Source of the DNA: Streptomyces sp. ISL-94
GTDB taxonomy: Bacteria > Actinomycetota > Actinomycetes > Streptomycetales > Streptomycetaceae
DNA length: 41,684 nt
Assembly: GCF_018614075.1 (NCBI RefSeq)
Contig: NZ_JAGGOZ010000005.1
Span: 1-41,684 of the forward strand
Direction of reading: 5' to 3'
Position 1 is the first letter of the stretch. The number at the start of each line of letters is the position of its first letter. Below, piece after piece: positions 25,080 through 34,024 of this stretch. The notes below the pieces were generated by a model that was not told the DNA's origin, did not search any database, and saw only the letters and a list, made by a program, of their open reading frames with translations. Both the position numbers and the translations under genes were made by a program.

Positions 25080-26003
25080 TTGAACAGCAACACCTTCCGC
25101 ATGCCCGCGGCCGTCCTGCTCGCCACGGGAGCGGTAGCCCTGCTCACCGCGCCGCCCGCCTCCGCCACGGGCGGCGGCGGTGCCGGTGCCGGGAGTGAGG
25201 GCAAGGCCGGCGCCGTCGTCCTGCGCACCGGACTGGACGTGGGCCTGCTCAACAAGACCGTGCACATCCCGCTGAAGGCGACCCTCAACGAGGTCAGCGC
25301 CCCGGCGGCCGCCGCCGAGAAGACGGCGCTGACGGTGACCCTGGACGGGGTCGAGGGGGGAGCGCCGGTCAGCGTGCTCCGTGCCGACGTGGCCACCTCC
25401 AAGGCGACCGCCGACAAGACCCGGGCCGTGGCGGAGGCCAACCTCGCCAAGGCCCGGGTGCACGTGCCGGGCCTGCCGGCGCTCTCGCTCATCGAGGTGG
25501 AGAAGGTCACCTCCAAGGCCGTCTGTGAGGCGGGCAAGCAGCCGGTGGCCAGCGCGAACGTCCTCGGGACGGTGACCGCGCTCGGCAAGAGGACCACCTT
25601 GTCGGCGGGCGGCCCCACCAAGGTCGAGGTCCCGGGCGTGGGCCTGGTCAGCCTGGAGCTGTCCGGCACGCAGACCACCTCCACCACGGCCGCCGCGGCC
25701 GCGCTGCGCCTGAAGGTGTCGGTGAACCCGCTGAAGCTCAACGTGGCGGAGGTGGAGGGCGAACTCGTACTCGCCGAGGCGCACTGCGAGTCCCCGACGG
25801 GGCCGGCGCCGACCCCGCCCGCGAAGCCGGACGTCAAGCCCCAGACCGGGACGGGGACCGGGCCCGGCGTCACCACCACCAACGCCAACCTGGCCGAGAC
25901 CGGCGGCGGTTCGCTGACCCCGTACGTCGCGGGCGGCGCGCTGATCCTGCTCGGGATCGGGGCGGGCGCGCTCGTCGTGTCCCGGCGGGGCAGGGCCTCG
26001 TAG
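25080..26003 (+). CDS. LAETG-anchored cell-surface protein, SCO1860-like
   Basis: The 307-aa protein is exported and probably linked to the cell wall by a class E sortase. It has a signal peptide (residues 1-29, ending PPASA) and a beta-rich middle with ALTVTLDGVEGG and VEVPGVGLVSLELSG. A Thr/Pro linker follows, then the sorting signal LAETG with a hydrophobic helix (GGALILLGIGAGALVVS) and RRGRAS tail. The family named after SCO1860 fits in architecture and position near the cobalamin genes. I chose the TTG at 25080 because it begins right before the signal core; the Met eight codons in is the alternative. Function beyond surface display is unknown. Confidence 0.87.
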   Translation: MNSNTFRMPAAVLLATGAVALLTAPPASATGGGGAGAGSEGKAGAVVLRTGLDVGLLNKTVHIPLKATLNEVSAPAAAAEKTALTVTLDGVEGGAPVSVLRADVATSKATADKTRAVAEANLAKARVHVPGLPALSLIEVEKVTSKAVCEAGKQPVASANVLGTVTALGKRTTLSAGGPTKVEVPGVGLVSLELSGTQTTSTTAAAAALRLKVSVNPLKLNVAEVEGELVLAEAHCESPTGPAPTPPAKPDVKPQTGTGTGPGVTTTNANLAETGGGSLTPYVAGGALILLGIGAGALVVSRRGRAS

Positions 26004-26044
26004 CGACGCCGGGGGCGCCGCCCGAGGAGCACACGGAGGGGAGT

Positions 26045-26097
26045 GCTCAGCGGGCGGCGTGCCCGCCGGACCGCCCGTCGCTCAGCGGGCGGCGTGC
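26045..26097 (-). repeat. 18-bp direct repeat at the CapA gene end
   Basis: GCTCAGCGGGCGGCGTGC occurs at 26045-26062 and 26080-26097, 35 bp apart. On the minus strand the second copy encodes the last residues and stop of the CapA-family gene; the first repeats them downstream. Confidence 0.85.
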
Positions 26098-27323
26098 TCC
26101 AGGCCCTGCGCGGCCGCGCCGCGTGACATCACGGTGGCGGTGACCTGCTCGTCGATCCGGGCGTACTCGCTGCGCTTGGCGGCCGGGAGCGTGCTGTCCG
26201 AGGCCGCGCAGGAGGCGCAGACGACGCGGAACGGCGGCCCCATGTCCGAGTACTGCGTGAGGAATTCGGCCTTCACCACCTCCCAGCGGCCCGTGTGGGC
26301 GGCCGCCGGGGCGAAGGTGAAGCGGGGGATGGACGACTGGTTGCCGCGCAGCTTGTCGGCCGGTACGAAGCTGGCGACCTGGTCGCCCATGCCGAAGACC
26401 ACCCAGGTGCCGTTGATCTTCTCGTAGGGCTGCGGCACGTGGTTGTGGGTGCCGAGGATCAGATCGATGTCGGGGAGGCCGTCGGCGCCGCGGGAGGCGG
26501 TCAACGCCTGCGCCAGCTCGCGCTGCTGCTCATCGGGCGCGGTCTGCCACTCGGTCCCCCAGTGGACGCTCACCGCCACCACGTTCGCGCCGGCCGCCCG
26601 GGCGGCGCGGGCGTCGGCTATGACCCGCTCCTTGTCGAGCAGGTTGACGGCCCACGGCTTGTCCTGGGGGAGCGGAATGCCGTTCGTGCCGTACGTGTAC
26701 GAGAGCTGGGCGACCTTCGCGCCGCCGGCCGAGAGCAGCGCCGGGGCCGTGGCCTCTTGCGCGCTGCGCGCCGAGCCGACGTGCCCGACGCCGACCCGGT
26801 CGAGGTGTTCGAGGGTGCGGGCGACACCGTCGTAGCCGTCGTCCAGGGTGTGGTTCGAGGCGGTCGAACAGCTGTCGTACCCGGCGTCCTTGAGGGCGTC
26901 GGCCAGCTGATGGGGGGCCTTGAAGGTCGGGTAGCCGGTGTAGGGGCCGCCGGGCCGCCCGTACGGTATCTCGTGATGGCACATCGCCAGGTCGGCGGCG
27001 GAGACCAGGGGCTTGACCCCGGCGAGTATCTTGCGGAAGTCGTACTCCCCGCTCTGTCCGGCATCGTCAGCCGACCGCTGGACGATCGACGGGTACGGGA
27101 TGATGTCGCCCGTCGCCACCAGGGTGAACGGCTGCCCGGCGGGGGCGGCGCTCGCCGCCGCGGAGGGCTCGGCCTGGTCCGGCTTGGCCTGGAGCCGCTG
27201 CTCGGACGAGGCGGGCGCGCGGCCGTCGCCGTCGCCGTCCAGGAGCCGTGGCACGGCGAGGATCCCGCCGCCCACGACGGCCAGCCCGGCCACGGCCGCG
27301 CCTATCTTGGCGGATGCCTTCAT
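26082..27323 (-). CDS. CapA-family metallophosphoesterase-like protein
   Basis: The 413-aa protein has an N-terminal membrane anchor or signal (residues 5-25, KIGAAVAGLAVVGGGILAVP). The PGA_cap/CapA domain of the calcineurin fold follows: LVATGDIIPYPS, AADLAMCHHEIP, TASNHTLDDG, VSVHWGTEWQ and LILGTHNHVPQPYE. In other bacteria CapA/PgsA proteins take part in capsular poly-gamma-glutamate synthesis. Stand-alone actinomycete members have no known reaction. The ATG at 27323 follows GGGGGTTGGGA. Just upstream, the leader holds four copies of an 8-bp repeat. It is convergent with the LAETG gene, and both products are surface-located. Confidence 0.9.
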   Translation of the reverse strand: MKASAKIGAAVAGLAVVGGGILAVPRLLDGDGDGRAPASSEQRLQAKPDQAEPSAAASAAPAGQPFTLVATGDIIPYPSIVQRSADDAGQSGEYDFRKILAGVKPLVSAADLAMCHHEIPYGRPGGPYTGYPTFKAPHQLADALKDAGYDSCSTASNHTLDDGYDGVARTLEHLDRVGVGHVGSARSAQEATAPALLSAGGAKVAQLSYTYGTNGIPLPQDKPWAVNLLDKERVIADARAARAAGANVVAVSVHWGTEWQTAPDEQQRELAQALTASRGADGLPDIDLILGTHNHVPQPYEKINGTWVVFGMGDQVASFVPADKLRGNQSSIPRFTFAPAAAHTGRWEVVKAEFLTQYSDMGPPFRVVCASCAASDSTLPAAKRSEYARIDEQVTATVMSRGAAAQGLEHAAR

Positions 27324-27340
27324 TCCCAACCCCCGATGTC

Positions 27341-27372
27341 ATGTGCCGATGTGCCGATGTGCCGATGTGCTG
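27341..27372 (-). repeat. 8-bp tandem repeat in the CapA gene leader
   Basis: ATGTGCCG is repeated three times and followed by ATGTGCTG, head to tail, 18-49 bp upstream of the start codon. It lies where promoter or leader elements are expected, so copy-number change could alter expression. Confidence 0.85.
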
Positions 27373-27485
27373 ATGCGGGGGATCTTTCCCAGCCCCCGCC
27401 CCCGGAGCCACCGTAGGTAGGCCATGCGGGTGATGCCGTTCGCGGCGCGCGGGACGGCGCGCGGCTCGGGCGGTGGCCGCCAGGG

Positions 27486-28907
27486 TCAGCGCGCGGCCAG
27501 CGAAAGGGCGTGGTCCATGGCCTGGAGCAGCCGGCCCGTCGTCGCCCGGTCGCGGACCGCCAGCCGGAGCCAGGAGTGGTCCAGCCCCGGGAAGGTGTCC
27601 CCGCGGCGGACGGCGAAGCCCAGCGCGCGCAGCCGGGTGCGGACCTCCGCCCCGCCCGCCACCTGGATCAGGACGAACGGCCCCTCCGCCACCCCGACGG
27701 CCGTGATCTCCTCGAACTCCGCGAGCCCGGCCAGCAGATGCGCCCGGTCCACCGCGATCCGCCGTGCGGCCTCCTCCGCCTCGGCCAGCGCCGCCGGAGC
27801 CACACAGGCTTCGGCCGCCACCAGCGCCGGCGTGGACACCGGCCACAGCGGCTGCGCCGCCGCCAGCTTCGCGATGACCTCCGGCTCCGCCAGCACGTAG
27901 CCGATCCGCAGCCCCGCCAGCCCCCACGTCTTCGTCAGGCTCCGCAGCACCACCAGCCCCGGCACGTCCATCCGCCCGGCGAGCGCCTCCCGCTCGCCCG
28001 GGACGGCGTCCATGAACGCCTCGTCCACGACCAGGATCCGGCCCGGGCGGGCCAGCGCGGCCAGCGTCGCCGCCGGGTGCAGGACCGACGTCGGGTTGGT
28101 CGGGTTGCCGACCACCACCAGGTCCGCTTCCTCGGGCACCGCCGCCGGGTCCAGCCGGAACCCGTCCGCCGCCCGCAGCACCACCCGCTCCACCCGGTGC
28201 CCGGCGTCCCGCAGGGCCGCCTCCGGCTCGGTGAACTGCGGGTGCACCACGACCGGCCGTACGGCGTCCAGGGCCCGCGCGATGAGCACGAAGGCCTCCG
28301 CCGCCCCGGCCGTCAACAGCACCCGCTCGACCGGAAGCCCGTGCCGATCCGCCACCGCCGCGCGGGCGGGCCGGCCGTCGGGGTATGCGGAGAGATCCCC
28401 GAGGGACGCCGCGATCCGCTGTTTGAGCCACTCCGGGGGTGTGTCCGCCCGTACGTTGACCGCGAGGTCCACCAGCGCCGAGCCCGCGTCCATCACCTCC
28501 GCGTCCCCGTGGTGGCGCAGGTCGTGCGCCTGAGCCGTGGCCACCGCGCAGGTCGCCGCCACCGACCGCCGTTTCGGTACGAGGAGTTCCCCGCCTCCCG
28601 CGAGCGCCGCCGCCTCCGCCACCGAGGGCGTGCCGGCGGCAGTGCGCGCCGCATCCGAGGGATGCGGCACGGCGATCGCGGCCAGCTGCTCGGCGGGGTA
28701 GCTGAGGAGGGGCACGCCGAAACGTTTCGCCGCGCCCGCTATCCCCGGCTCGCCCGCCTTCGCGTCCACCGTGGCCAGCGCCGTCACCGCCCCCGAGGCC
28801 AGTCCGGCCCCCCGCAGCGTCTCCTCGACCAGGGCGCACACCTCCGCCACGGAAACCCCCGCGCGTCCGCCGACCCCGACCACCAGCTGCGCGTCGTACT
28901 CGCCCAC
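27486..28907 (-). CDS. cobC: CobE/CbiG C-terminal domain fused to CobC aminotransferase-like protein
   Basis: The 473-aa protein combines two cobalamin functions. Residues 1-125 are a CobE/CbiG-C domain (QLVVGVGGRAGVSVAEVCAL, AVTALATVDAKAGEPGI). Residues 150-473 are a class I PLP enzyme of the CobC/L-threonine-phosphate decarboxylase group (LVDLAVNVRADTPPEWL, VVVGNPTNPTSV, VVDEAFMD, Schiff-base Lys in SLTKTWGLAGLRIGYVLA). CobC makes (R)-1-amino-2-propanol phosphate for the nucleotide loop; CobE assists ring contraction. The Rv2231c-type fusion is known in actinomycetes. The GTG at 28907 has GGAGGGAGG upstream and is better than the ATG at 28997, which would include GTGACG microsatellite codons. 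It is separate from the riboswitch-led genes. Confidence 0.9.
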   Translation of the reverse strand: MGEYDAQLVVGVGGRAGVSVAEVCALVEETLRGAGLASGAVTALATVDAKAGEPGIAGAAKRFGVPLLSYPAEQLAAIAVPHPSDAARTAAGTPSVAEAAALAGGGELLVPKRRSVAATCAVATAQAHDLRHHGDAEVMDAGSALVDLAVNVRADTPPEWLKQRIAASLGDLSAYPDGRPARAAVADRHGLPVERVLLTAGAAEAFVLIARALDAVRPVVVHPQFTEPEAALRDAGHRVERVVLRAADGFRLDPAAVPEEADLVVVGNPTNPTSVLHPAATLAALARPGRILVVDEAFMDAVPGEREALAGRMDVPGLVVLRSLTKTWGLAGLRIGYVLAEPEVIAKLAAAQPLWPVSTPALVAAEACVAPAALAEAEEAARRIAVDRAHLLAGLAEFEEITAVGVAEGPFVLIQVAGGAEVRTRLRALGFAVRRGDTFPGLDHSWLRLAVRDRATTGRLLQAMDHALSLAAR

Positions 28908-28926
28908 CGGGGATCCTCCCTCCGTA

Positions 28927-29030
28927 GTCACCGTCACCGTCACCGTCACCGGCCCGTCACCGCCACCGGTCAGTCGTGCCAGTCGTGCCCGTGGCATCCG
29001 CCGTGTCCGTCGCGTCCGCCGTGTCCGTCG
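28927..29030. repeat. Cluster of three tandem repeats in the cobC/ZIP divergent gap
   Basis: GTCACC is repeated four times at 28927-28950, CAGTCGTGC twice near 28972, and a 15-bp CCGCCGTGTCCGTCG-type unit twice near 28998-29030. A GC hairpin (CCGCGCGC/GCGCGCGG) follows at about 29055-29078. Both divergent promoters must lie here. Confidence 0.7.
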
Positions 29031-29100
29031 TCAACAGTCCGCCACAGGCCGCCCGCGCGCGGAAGTGCGCGCGGGGCGAGGAGTCGGTATTCAGGGGCAC

Positions 29101-29826
29101 ATGGCCGTGATGGTGGCGCTGGGCGCGTTCCTGATGACCCTGGCGGGCGGATGGACGGCGCAACGCGTCACCGACCGCCGCCACCTCGTGCTGGGCCTGG
29201 CCGGCGGGCTCATGCTCGGCGTCGTCGGCCTCGACCTGCTCCCCGAAGCCCTCCACGCGGCGGGCGCCGAGATCTTCGGTGTGCCCCTCGCCCTGCTGCT
29301 CTTCGTGGCCGGATTCCTCGTGGCGCACGTCGTGGAGCGGCTCTTGGCCGTACGCCAGGCCGCGCACGGCGCCGAGAACGGGATCCGCGTCCCTCAGGTC
29401 GGGCTGACGGCCGCCGCCGCGATGGTCGGCCACAGCCTCGCCGACGGCGTGGCGCTGGGTGCGGCCTTCCAGGTCGGCGGGGGCATGGGCGTGGCCGTGG
29501 CCCTGGCCGTCATCACCCACGACTTCGCCGACGGGTTCAACACCTACACCCTGACCAGCCTCTACGGGAACGCCCGCCGCAAGGCCCTGCTGATGCTCTT
29601 CGCGGACGCCGCCGCGCCGGTGGTGGGCGCGGCGTCCACTCTGCTGTTCACCCTTCCGGAGGAACCGCTCGGCGCGTACCTCGGCTTCTTCGGAGGGGTC
29701 CTCCTGTACCTGGCGGCCGCCGAGATCCTGCCCGAGGCGCACCACAAGCACCCCGCCCTGTCCACGCTGATGTGCACGGTGGGCGGCGTGGCCGGGATCT
29801 GGCTCGTGGTGGGCCTCGCGGACTGA
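29101..29826 (+). CDS. ZIP family metal transporter
   Basis: The 241-aa inner-membrane protein has about eight helices. The two ZIP metal-site helices read GHSLADGVALG (TM4) and THDFADGFNTYT (TM5). Both carry His and Asp where GufA/ZupT types often have His and Glu (HNIPEG), so metal preference may differ. ZIP proteins import Zn2+, Fe2+, Mn2+ or Co2+. The ATG is preceded by AGGGG. Its place between cobC and cobB makes cobalt supply attractive, but that is inference. It ends two bases before the convergent cobB stop, with no terminator between. Confidence 0.9.
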   Translation: MAVMVALGAFLMTLAGGWTAQRVTDRRHLVLGLAGGLMLGVVGLDLLPEALHAAGAEIFGVPLALLLFVAGFLVAHVVERLLAVRQAAHGAENGIRVPQVGLTAAAAMVGHSLADGVALGAAFQVGGGMGVAVALAVITHDFADGFNTYTLTSLYGNARRKALLMLFADAAAPVVGAASTLLFTLPEEPLGAYLGFFGGVLLYLAAAEILPEAHHKHPALSTLMCTVGGVAGIWLVVGLAD

Positions 29827-29828
29827 TC

Positions 29829-31193
29829 TCACGGCCGGGCCGCCGCCGCTTCGGCGAAGCGCAGGGCGACGGACGGCTCGGCCGCCCAGTGCGTGTGCAG
29901 ATAACTCGCGTGCACACCCCGCTGTACGAAGCCCTCGACGCGGCGGTCCGGGTGGGTGAACCCCCATGCGGGGGCCGTACCGGCGCCGGGCTCGATCACC
30001 GTGCGGTGGAACTCGTGCCCGCGCAGCCGGGTCCCGGCGGGCGCGAGCGCGCTGTCGGACACCGCCACCGCCTCGCGGTAGCCGAGGGTGAGGCGCTCGG
30101 ACATCCGGGCGTCGGCGTCGAGCACCCCGCACATGGGCTTCCCGTCCAGCGAGCGGGCCAGGTACAGCAGCCCGGCGCACTCGGCGGCCACCGGGCCGCC
30201 GGCCGCGGCGAAGCGGGCGACGGCCTCGCGGAGCGGTTCGTTGGCGGACAGCTCGGGGGCGTACACCTCGGGGAATCCGCCGCCGATCACCAGGCCGGCG
30301 GTTCCCTCGGGGAGGGCCTCGTCCCGCAGGGGGTCGAAGGTGACGACCTCCGCCCCTGCCGCGGTGAGCAGCTCCGCGTGCTCGGCGTACGAGAACGTGA
30401 ACGCCGCCCCGCCCGCGACGGCGATCACCGGCCGCCGGCCGGGGCTGCGCGCCGGCGCAGTCGCCGGAGTCCACGCGTCGGTGGACAACGGCGGGGCTGT
30501 ACGGGCCAGGGCCATCAGGGCGTCGAGGTCGCAGCCCGCCCGGACCTGCGCGGCCAACGCCGAAACCGCGGCGAGCGCGTCGGCCCGCCGCTCGGCGACC
30601 GGAACCAGGCCCAGGTGCCGCGAGGGGGCGGCCACCTGGGGAGCCCGCCGCAGGACGCCGAGCACCGGCATCCCCGCCTCCTCCAGGGCCTCCCGCAGCA
30701 TCGCCTCGTGCCGGTCGGAGCCGACCTTGTTCAGGATCACGCCCCCCAGCCGCACCTGCGGGTCGAAGGACGCGAAGCCGTGCACCAGCGCCGCCACCGA
30801 GCGCGACTGCGAGGACGCGTCGACCACCAGCACCACCGGCGCCCGCAGCAGCTTCGCCACCTGCGCCGTCGACGCCAGCTCACCCCGGCCCGCGGCCCCG
30901 TCGTACAGCCCCATCACGCCCTCGACGACCGCGAGGTCGCACCCGGCGGCCGCGTGCGCGAACAGCGGAGGCACCAGCTCCGGCCCGCACATGAAGGCGT
31001 CCAGGTTGCGGCCCGGCCGGCCGGTGGCCAGCGCGTGGTAGCCGGGGTCGATGTAGTCGGGCCCGGCCTTGTGCGGGGACACCGCGAGGCCGCGTTCCGA
31101 GAAGGCCGCCATCAGCCCCGTGGCCACGGTGGTCTTGCCGCTGCCGGAGGACGGCGCGGCGACGACCAGCCGGGGAACGTTGAACGAGGTCAC
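29829..31193 (-). CDS. cobB: Cobyrinate a,c-diamide synthase (CobB/CbiA)
   Basis: The 454-aa enzyme amidates the a and c carboxylates of (hydrogeno)cobyrinate with glutamine and ATP. Visible are the dethiobiotin-synthetase-like P-loop APSSGSGKTT near the start, GPDYIDPGYH, VVEGVMGLYDG, and the C-terminal type I glutaminase domain with nucleophile Cys in AAECAGLLYLARSL and the late His in GVHASYLHTHWA. The GTG start overlaps the cobO stop as GTGA, giving tight coupling. It is the last gene of the riboswitch-led run and converges on the ZIP gene. Confidence 0.95.
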   Translation of the reverse strand: MTSFNVPRLVVAAPSSGSGKTTVATGLMAAFSERGLAVSPHKAGPDYIDPGYHALATGRPGRNLDAFMCGPELVPPLFAHAAAGCDLAVVEGVMGLYDGAAGRGELASTAQVAKLLRAPVVLVVDASSQSRSVAALVHGFASFDPQVRLGGVILNKVGSDRHEAMLREALEEAGMPVLGVLRRAPQVAAPSRHLGLVPVAERRADALAAVSALAAQVRAGCDLDALMALARTAPPLSTDAWTPATAPARSPGRRPVIAVAGGAAFTFSYAEHAELLTAAGAEVVTFDPLRDEALPEGTAGLVIGGGFPEVYAPELSANEPLREAVARFAAAGGPVAAECAGLLYLARSLDGKPMCGVLDADARMSERLTLGYREAVAVSDSALAPAGTRLRGHEFHRTVIEPGAGTAPAWGFTHPDRRVEGFVQRGVHASYLHTHWAAEPSVALRFAEAAAARP

Positions 31194-31789
31194 CACTCGA
31201 TGCCCTTCTGGCCCTTCTGGCCGGCGTCCATCGGGTGCTTGACCTTGGTCATCTCGGTGACGAGGTCCGCGAACTCCAGCAGTTTCTCCGGCGCGTTGCG
31301 GCCGGTGATCACCACGTGCTGGGTCCCGGGACGGCTGCGCAGCACCTCGATGACCTCGTCGACGTCGATCCAGCCCCAGTGCATCGGGTACGCGAACTCG
31401 TCGAGCACGTACAGCCGGTGCGTCTCGGCGGCCAGATCCCGCTTGACCTGCTCCCAGCCCTCCTTGGCCGCCTGCTCGTTGTCGAGCTGCGCGTCCCGCT
31501 GGACCCAGGACCAGCCCTCGCCCATCTTGTGCCAGACGACGGAGCCGCCCTCGCCGGAGGCGCCGAGCACCTTGAGCGCGTTCTCCTCGCCGACCTTCCA
31601 CTTCGCCGACTTGACGAACTGGAACACCCCGATCGGCCAGCCCTGGTTCCAGGCGCGCAGCGCCAGCCCGAAGGCCGCCGTGGACTTGCCCTTGCCGGGG
31701 CCGGTGTGGACGAAGACGAGCGGACGGTTGCGGCGCTGGCGCGTCGTGAGTCCGTCGTCCGGAACGACGGACGGCTGTCCCTGAGGCAT
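31190..31789 (-). CDS. cobO: Corrinoid adenosyltransferase
   Basis: The 199-aa CobO/CobA-type enzyme transfers adenosyl from ATP to cob(I)yrinic acid a,c-diamide. The P-loop VHTGPGKGKSTAAFGLALRA is at residues 27-46, followed by WPIGVFQFVKSAKWKVGEE, the Walker-B-like LYVLDEFAYPMHWGW and VVITGRNAPEKLLEFADLVTEM. The ATG at 31789 overlaps the chlID stop codon by one base (TAATG), and its own stop overlaps cobB, so the three genes are co-translated. Confidence 0.97.
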   Translation of the reverse strand: MPQGQPSVVPDDGLTTRQRRNRPLVFVHTGPGKGKSTAAFGLALRAWNQGWPIGVFQFVKSAKWKVGEENALKVLGASGEGGSVVWHKMGEGWSWVQRDAQLDNEQAAKEGWEQVKRDLAAETHRLYVLDEFAYPMHWGWIDVDEVIEVLRSRPGTQHVVITGRNAPEKLLEFADLVTEMTKVKHPMDAGQKGQKGIEW

Positions 31790-33906
31790 TACGCGGCCCT
31801 CCTGTTGGTGTCGGATGCGGCAGATGCCACTGCGGTACGTACGTTCTTCACGAGCCCGGCCAGCGAGTCGGCCCGCAGCCCGTCGAGCGTGACGGCGGGT
31901 CCGCCGAGGTCGGCGGCGAGCACCCCGGCCAGCCCCAGCCGGACCGGCCCGGACTCGCAGTCCACGACCACCGATGCGACCCCTTCGGCCTGGAGCAGCC
32001 GGGCACTGCGCGCCGAGAGCGCGCGCGGGTCCCCGCCGACGGCACCGGCCGAGGTGGCCCGCCCGTCGGTGACCACCACGAGCAGCGGCCGGCGCGAGGG
32101 ATCGCGCAACCGCTCGATCCGCAGCACCTCGCGGGCCTTGAGCAGCCCCGCGGCGAGCGGGGTGCGGCCGCCGGTGGGCAGCCGCTCCAGCCGGGTCGCG
32201 GCGGCGTCCACCGAGGAGGTGGGCGGCAGGGCCAGCTCGGCCGTGGCTCCCCGGAAGGTGATCAGGCCGACCTTGTCCCGGCGCTGGTAGGCGTCCATCA
32301 GCAGCGACAGCACGGCGCCCTTGACCGCGCTCATGCGCTGCCGGGCGGCCATCGAGCCGGAGGCGTCGACGACGAAGAGGACCAGGTTGCCCTCGCGGCC
32401 CTCCCGCGTGGCCTGGCGCAGGTCGTCCTTGCGGATCACCAGGCCGGGGCCGCTGCGCCCGCGCGCCTTCTGGTGCGGGGCGGCCGCGTGCACGGTGGCC
32501 GCCAGGTGCAGCTTGCCCAGGTGGCCCCGGGGACGCTGGGCCCCGGTGGTCCGGCCGTGCGCGGTGCGGGCGCGCGAACGCCGCCCGGCGGCGCCCTCAC
32601 CGAGCCCCGGCACGCTCAGCATCCTGGTCCGGAACGGCTCGGAGGCGCGTACTGCGGCCTGTTCGGGCCCGCCGGCTCCTTGGGCGGAGGGCTGCGGGGC
32701 CTCGGGGGCGTCCGCGGGGGCGCTCTCGGTGGACTCCGGCTCCGGCGGGGTGTCGGACGCCTGGGGGCCGCTGCCCTGCGGGGGCACTGCGCCGCCCCCG
32801 TCGGGACCGCCGCCGTCGCCCCCGTCACCGCCGTCCGGGCCCTCGGGCCCCGGCTCGGGATCGGGATCCGGCTCCGGCTCCGGCTCCGGTTCATCGTCGT
32901 CGAACCGGTCCAGGATCTCGTCCAGCTTGTCCTCGTCCAGGCCCGGCGCGTCGAAGGGGTTGCGGCGGCGCCGGTGGGGGAGCGCCAGCAGCGCGGCCTG
33001 CCGTACGTCCTCCTTCCGTACGTCGGTCCGCCCGTCCCACGCGGCCAGCGCGGTCGCGGTCCGGGCCATCACGATGTCGGCCCGCATGCCGTCGACCTCG
33101 AAGGCGGCGCAGGTCGCGGCGATCTGGAGCAGTGCGGTGTCGCCGAGCGCCACCTTGGGGAGCAGGGCCCGCGCGGCGACCACCCGGGCCCGTACGTCCC
33201 GTTCGTCATCGGCCCAGCGGGTCGCGAAACCGGCCGGGTCGTCCTCGTAGGCGAGCCGGCGGCGCACCACCTCGACGCGCTGGGCGGGCTCGCGGGAGGC
33301 GGCGACCTCGACGGTCAGCCCGAAGCGGTCCAGGAGCTGCGGCCGCAGCTCGCCCTCCTCCGGGTTCATCGTGCCGACGAGCAGGAACCGGGCGGCGTGC
33401 CGGACGGAGACGCCCTCGCGCTCGACGTACGAGGCGCCCATCGCGGCGGCGTCCAGGAGGAGGTCGATCAGGTGGTCGTGCAGCAGGTTGACCTCGTCGA
33501 CGTACAGGATCCCGCGGTGCGCGTCGGCGAGCAGCCCGGGCTCGAAGGCCTTCACGCCTTCCGCGAGGGCCCGTTCGATGTCGAGGGCCCCGACGAGCCG
33601 GTCCTCGGAGGCGCCGACGGGCAGCTCCACCATGCGGGCCGGCCGGGCCTGGCCCGGGCCGGGCTCGTGCGGGCCGTCGGGGCAGGCCGGATCCGGCGCG
33701 CCGGGCGCGCACGAGAACCGGCAGCCGGGCACGACGTCCACCTGCGGCAGCAGCGCCGACAGCGCGCGGACGGCGGTGGACTTGGCCGTCCCCTTCTCGC
33801 CGCGCACGAGGACGCCGCCGACCGCCGGGCTCACGGCGTTGAGCAGGAGCGCCAGCCGCAGGTCGGTCTGGCCGACCACTGCGGTGAACGGGTAGGGCGT
33901 GCTCAT
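31789..33906 (-). CDS. Fused ChlI/ChlD-type chelatase subunit, putative cobaltochelatase partner
   Basis: The 705-aa protein joins an AAA+ ATPase (residues 1-340; Walker A RGEKGTAKST, Walker B GILYVDEVNLL, sensor GTMNPEEGELRPQLLDRF) to a VWA integrin-like domain (about 510-700; MIDAS DASGSM, later TDGRATSAG). The linker between is acidic and Pro/Gly-rich (EPEPEPDPDPEPG). Such proteins power metal insertion with the large CobN subunit, here presumably cobalt into the corrin ring. CobN is not in this window. The gene is followed by cobO with one-base overlap. A 328-bp gap with a long inverted repeat separates it from cobQ upstream, so it may use its own promoter. Confidence 0.93.
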   Translation of the reverse strand: MSTPYPFTAVVGQTDLRLALLLNAVSPAVGGVLVRGEKGTAKSTAVRALSALLPQVDVVPGCRFSCAPGAPDPACPDGPHEPGPGQARPARMVELPVGASEDRLVGALDIERALAEGVKAFEPGLLADAHRGILYVDEVNLLHDHLIDLLLDAAAMGASYVEREGVSVRHAARFLLVGTMNPEEGELRPQLLDRFGLTVEVAASREPAQRVEVVRRRLAYEDDPAGFATRWADDERDVRARVVAARALLPKVALGDTALLQIAATCAAFEVDGMRADIVMARTATALAAWDGRTDVRKEDVRQAALLALPHRRRRNPFDAPGLDEDKLDEILDRFDDDEPEPEPEPDPDPEPGPEGPDGGDGGDGGGPDGGGAVPPQGSGPQASDTPPEPESTESAPADAPEAPQPSAQGAGGPEQAAVRASEPFRTRMLSVPGLGEGAAGRRSRARTAHGRTTGAQRPRGHLGKLHLAATVHAAAPHQKARGRSGPGLVIRKDDLRQATREGREGNLVLFVVDASGSMAARQRMSAVKGAVLSLLMDAYQRRDKVGLITFRGATAELALPPTSSVDAAATRLERLPTGGRTPLAAGLLKAREVLRIERLRDPSRRPLLVVVTDGRATSAGAVGGDPRALSARSARLLQAEGVASVVVDCESGPVRLGLAGVLAADLGGPAVTLDGLRADSLAGLVKNVRTAVASAASDTNRRAA

Positions 33907-34024
33907 ACGGGGGCCCCTCCTTCGTGTGTACGGGTATGCGTGCGCGGGCGGGAGTCGGGGCGGGCGGGGTGATCCGGAGCGGGCGGGCGCGCGGCTCGGG
34001 GGCGGGTGGCCGCTGCGCGAGGCA

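Noticed and set aside
27341..29030. Tandem repeats considered as CRISPR arrays
   Set aside because: Units are 6-15 bp, head to tail and without spacers, and no cas genes are present.
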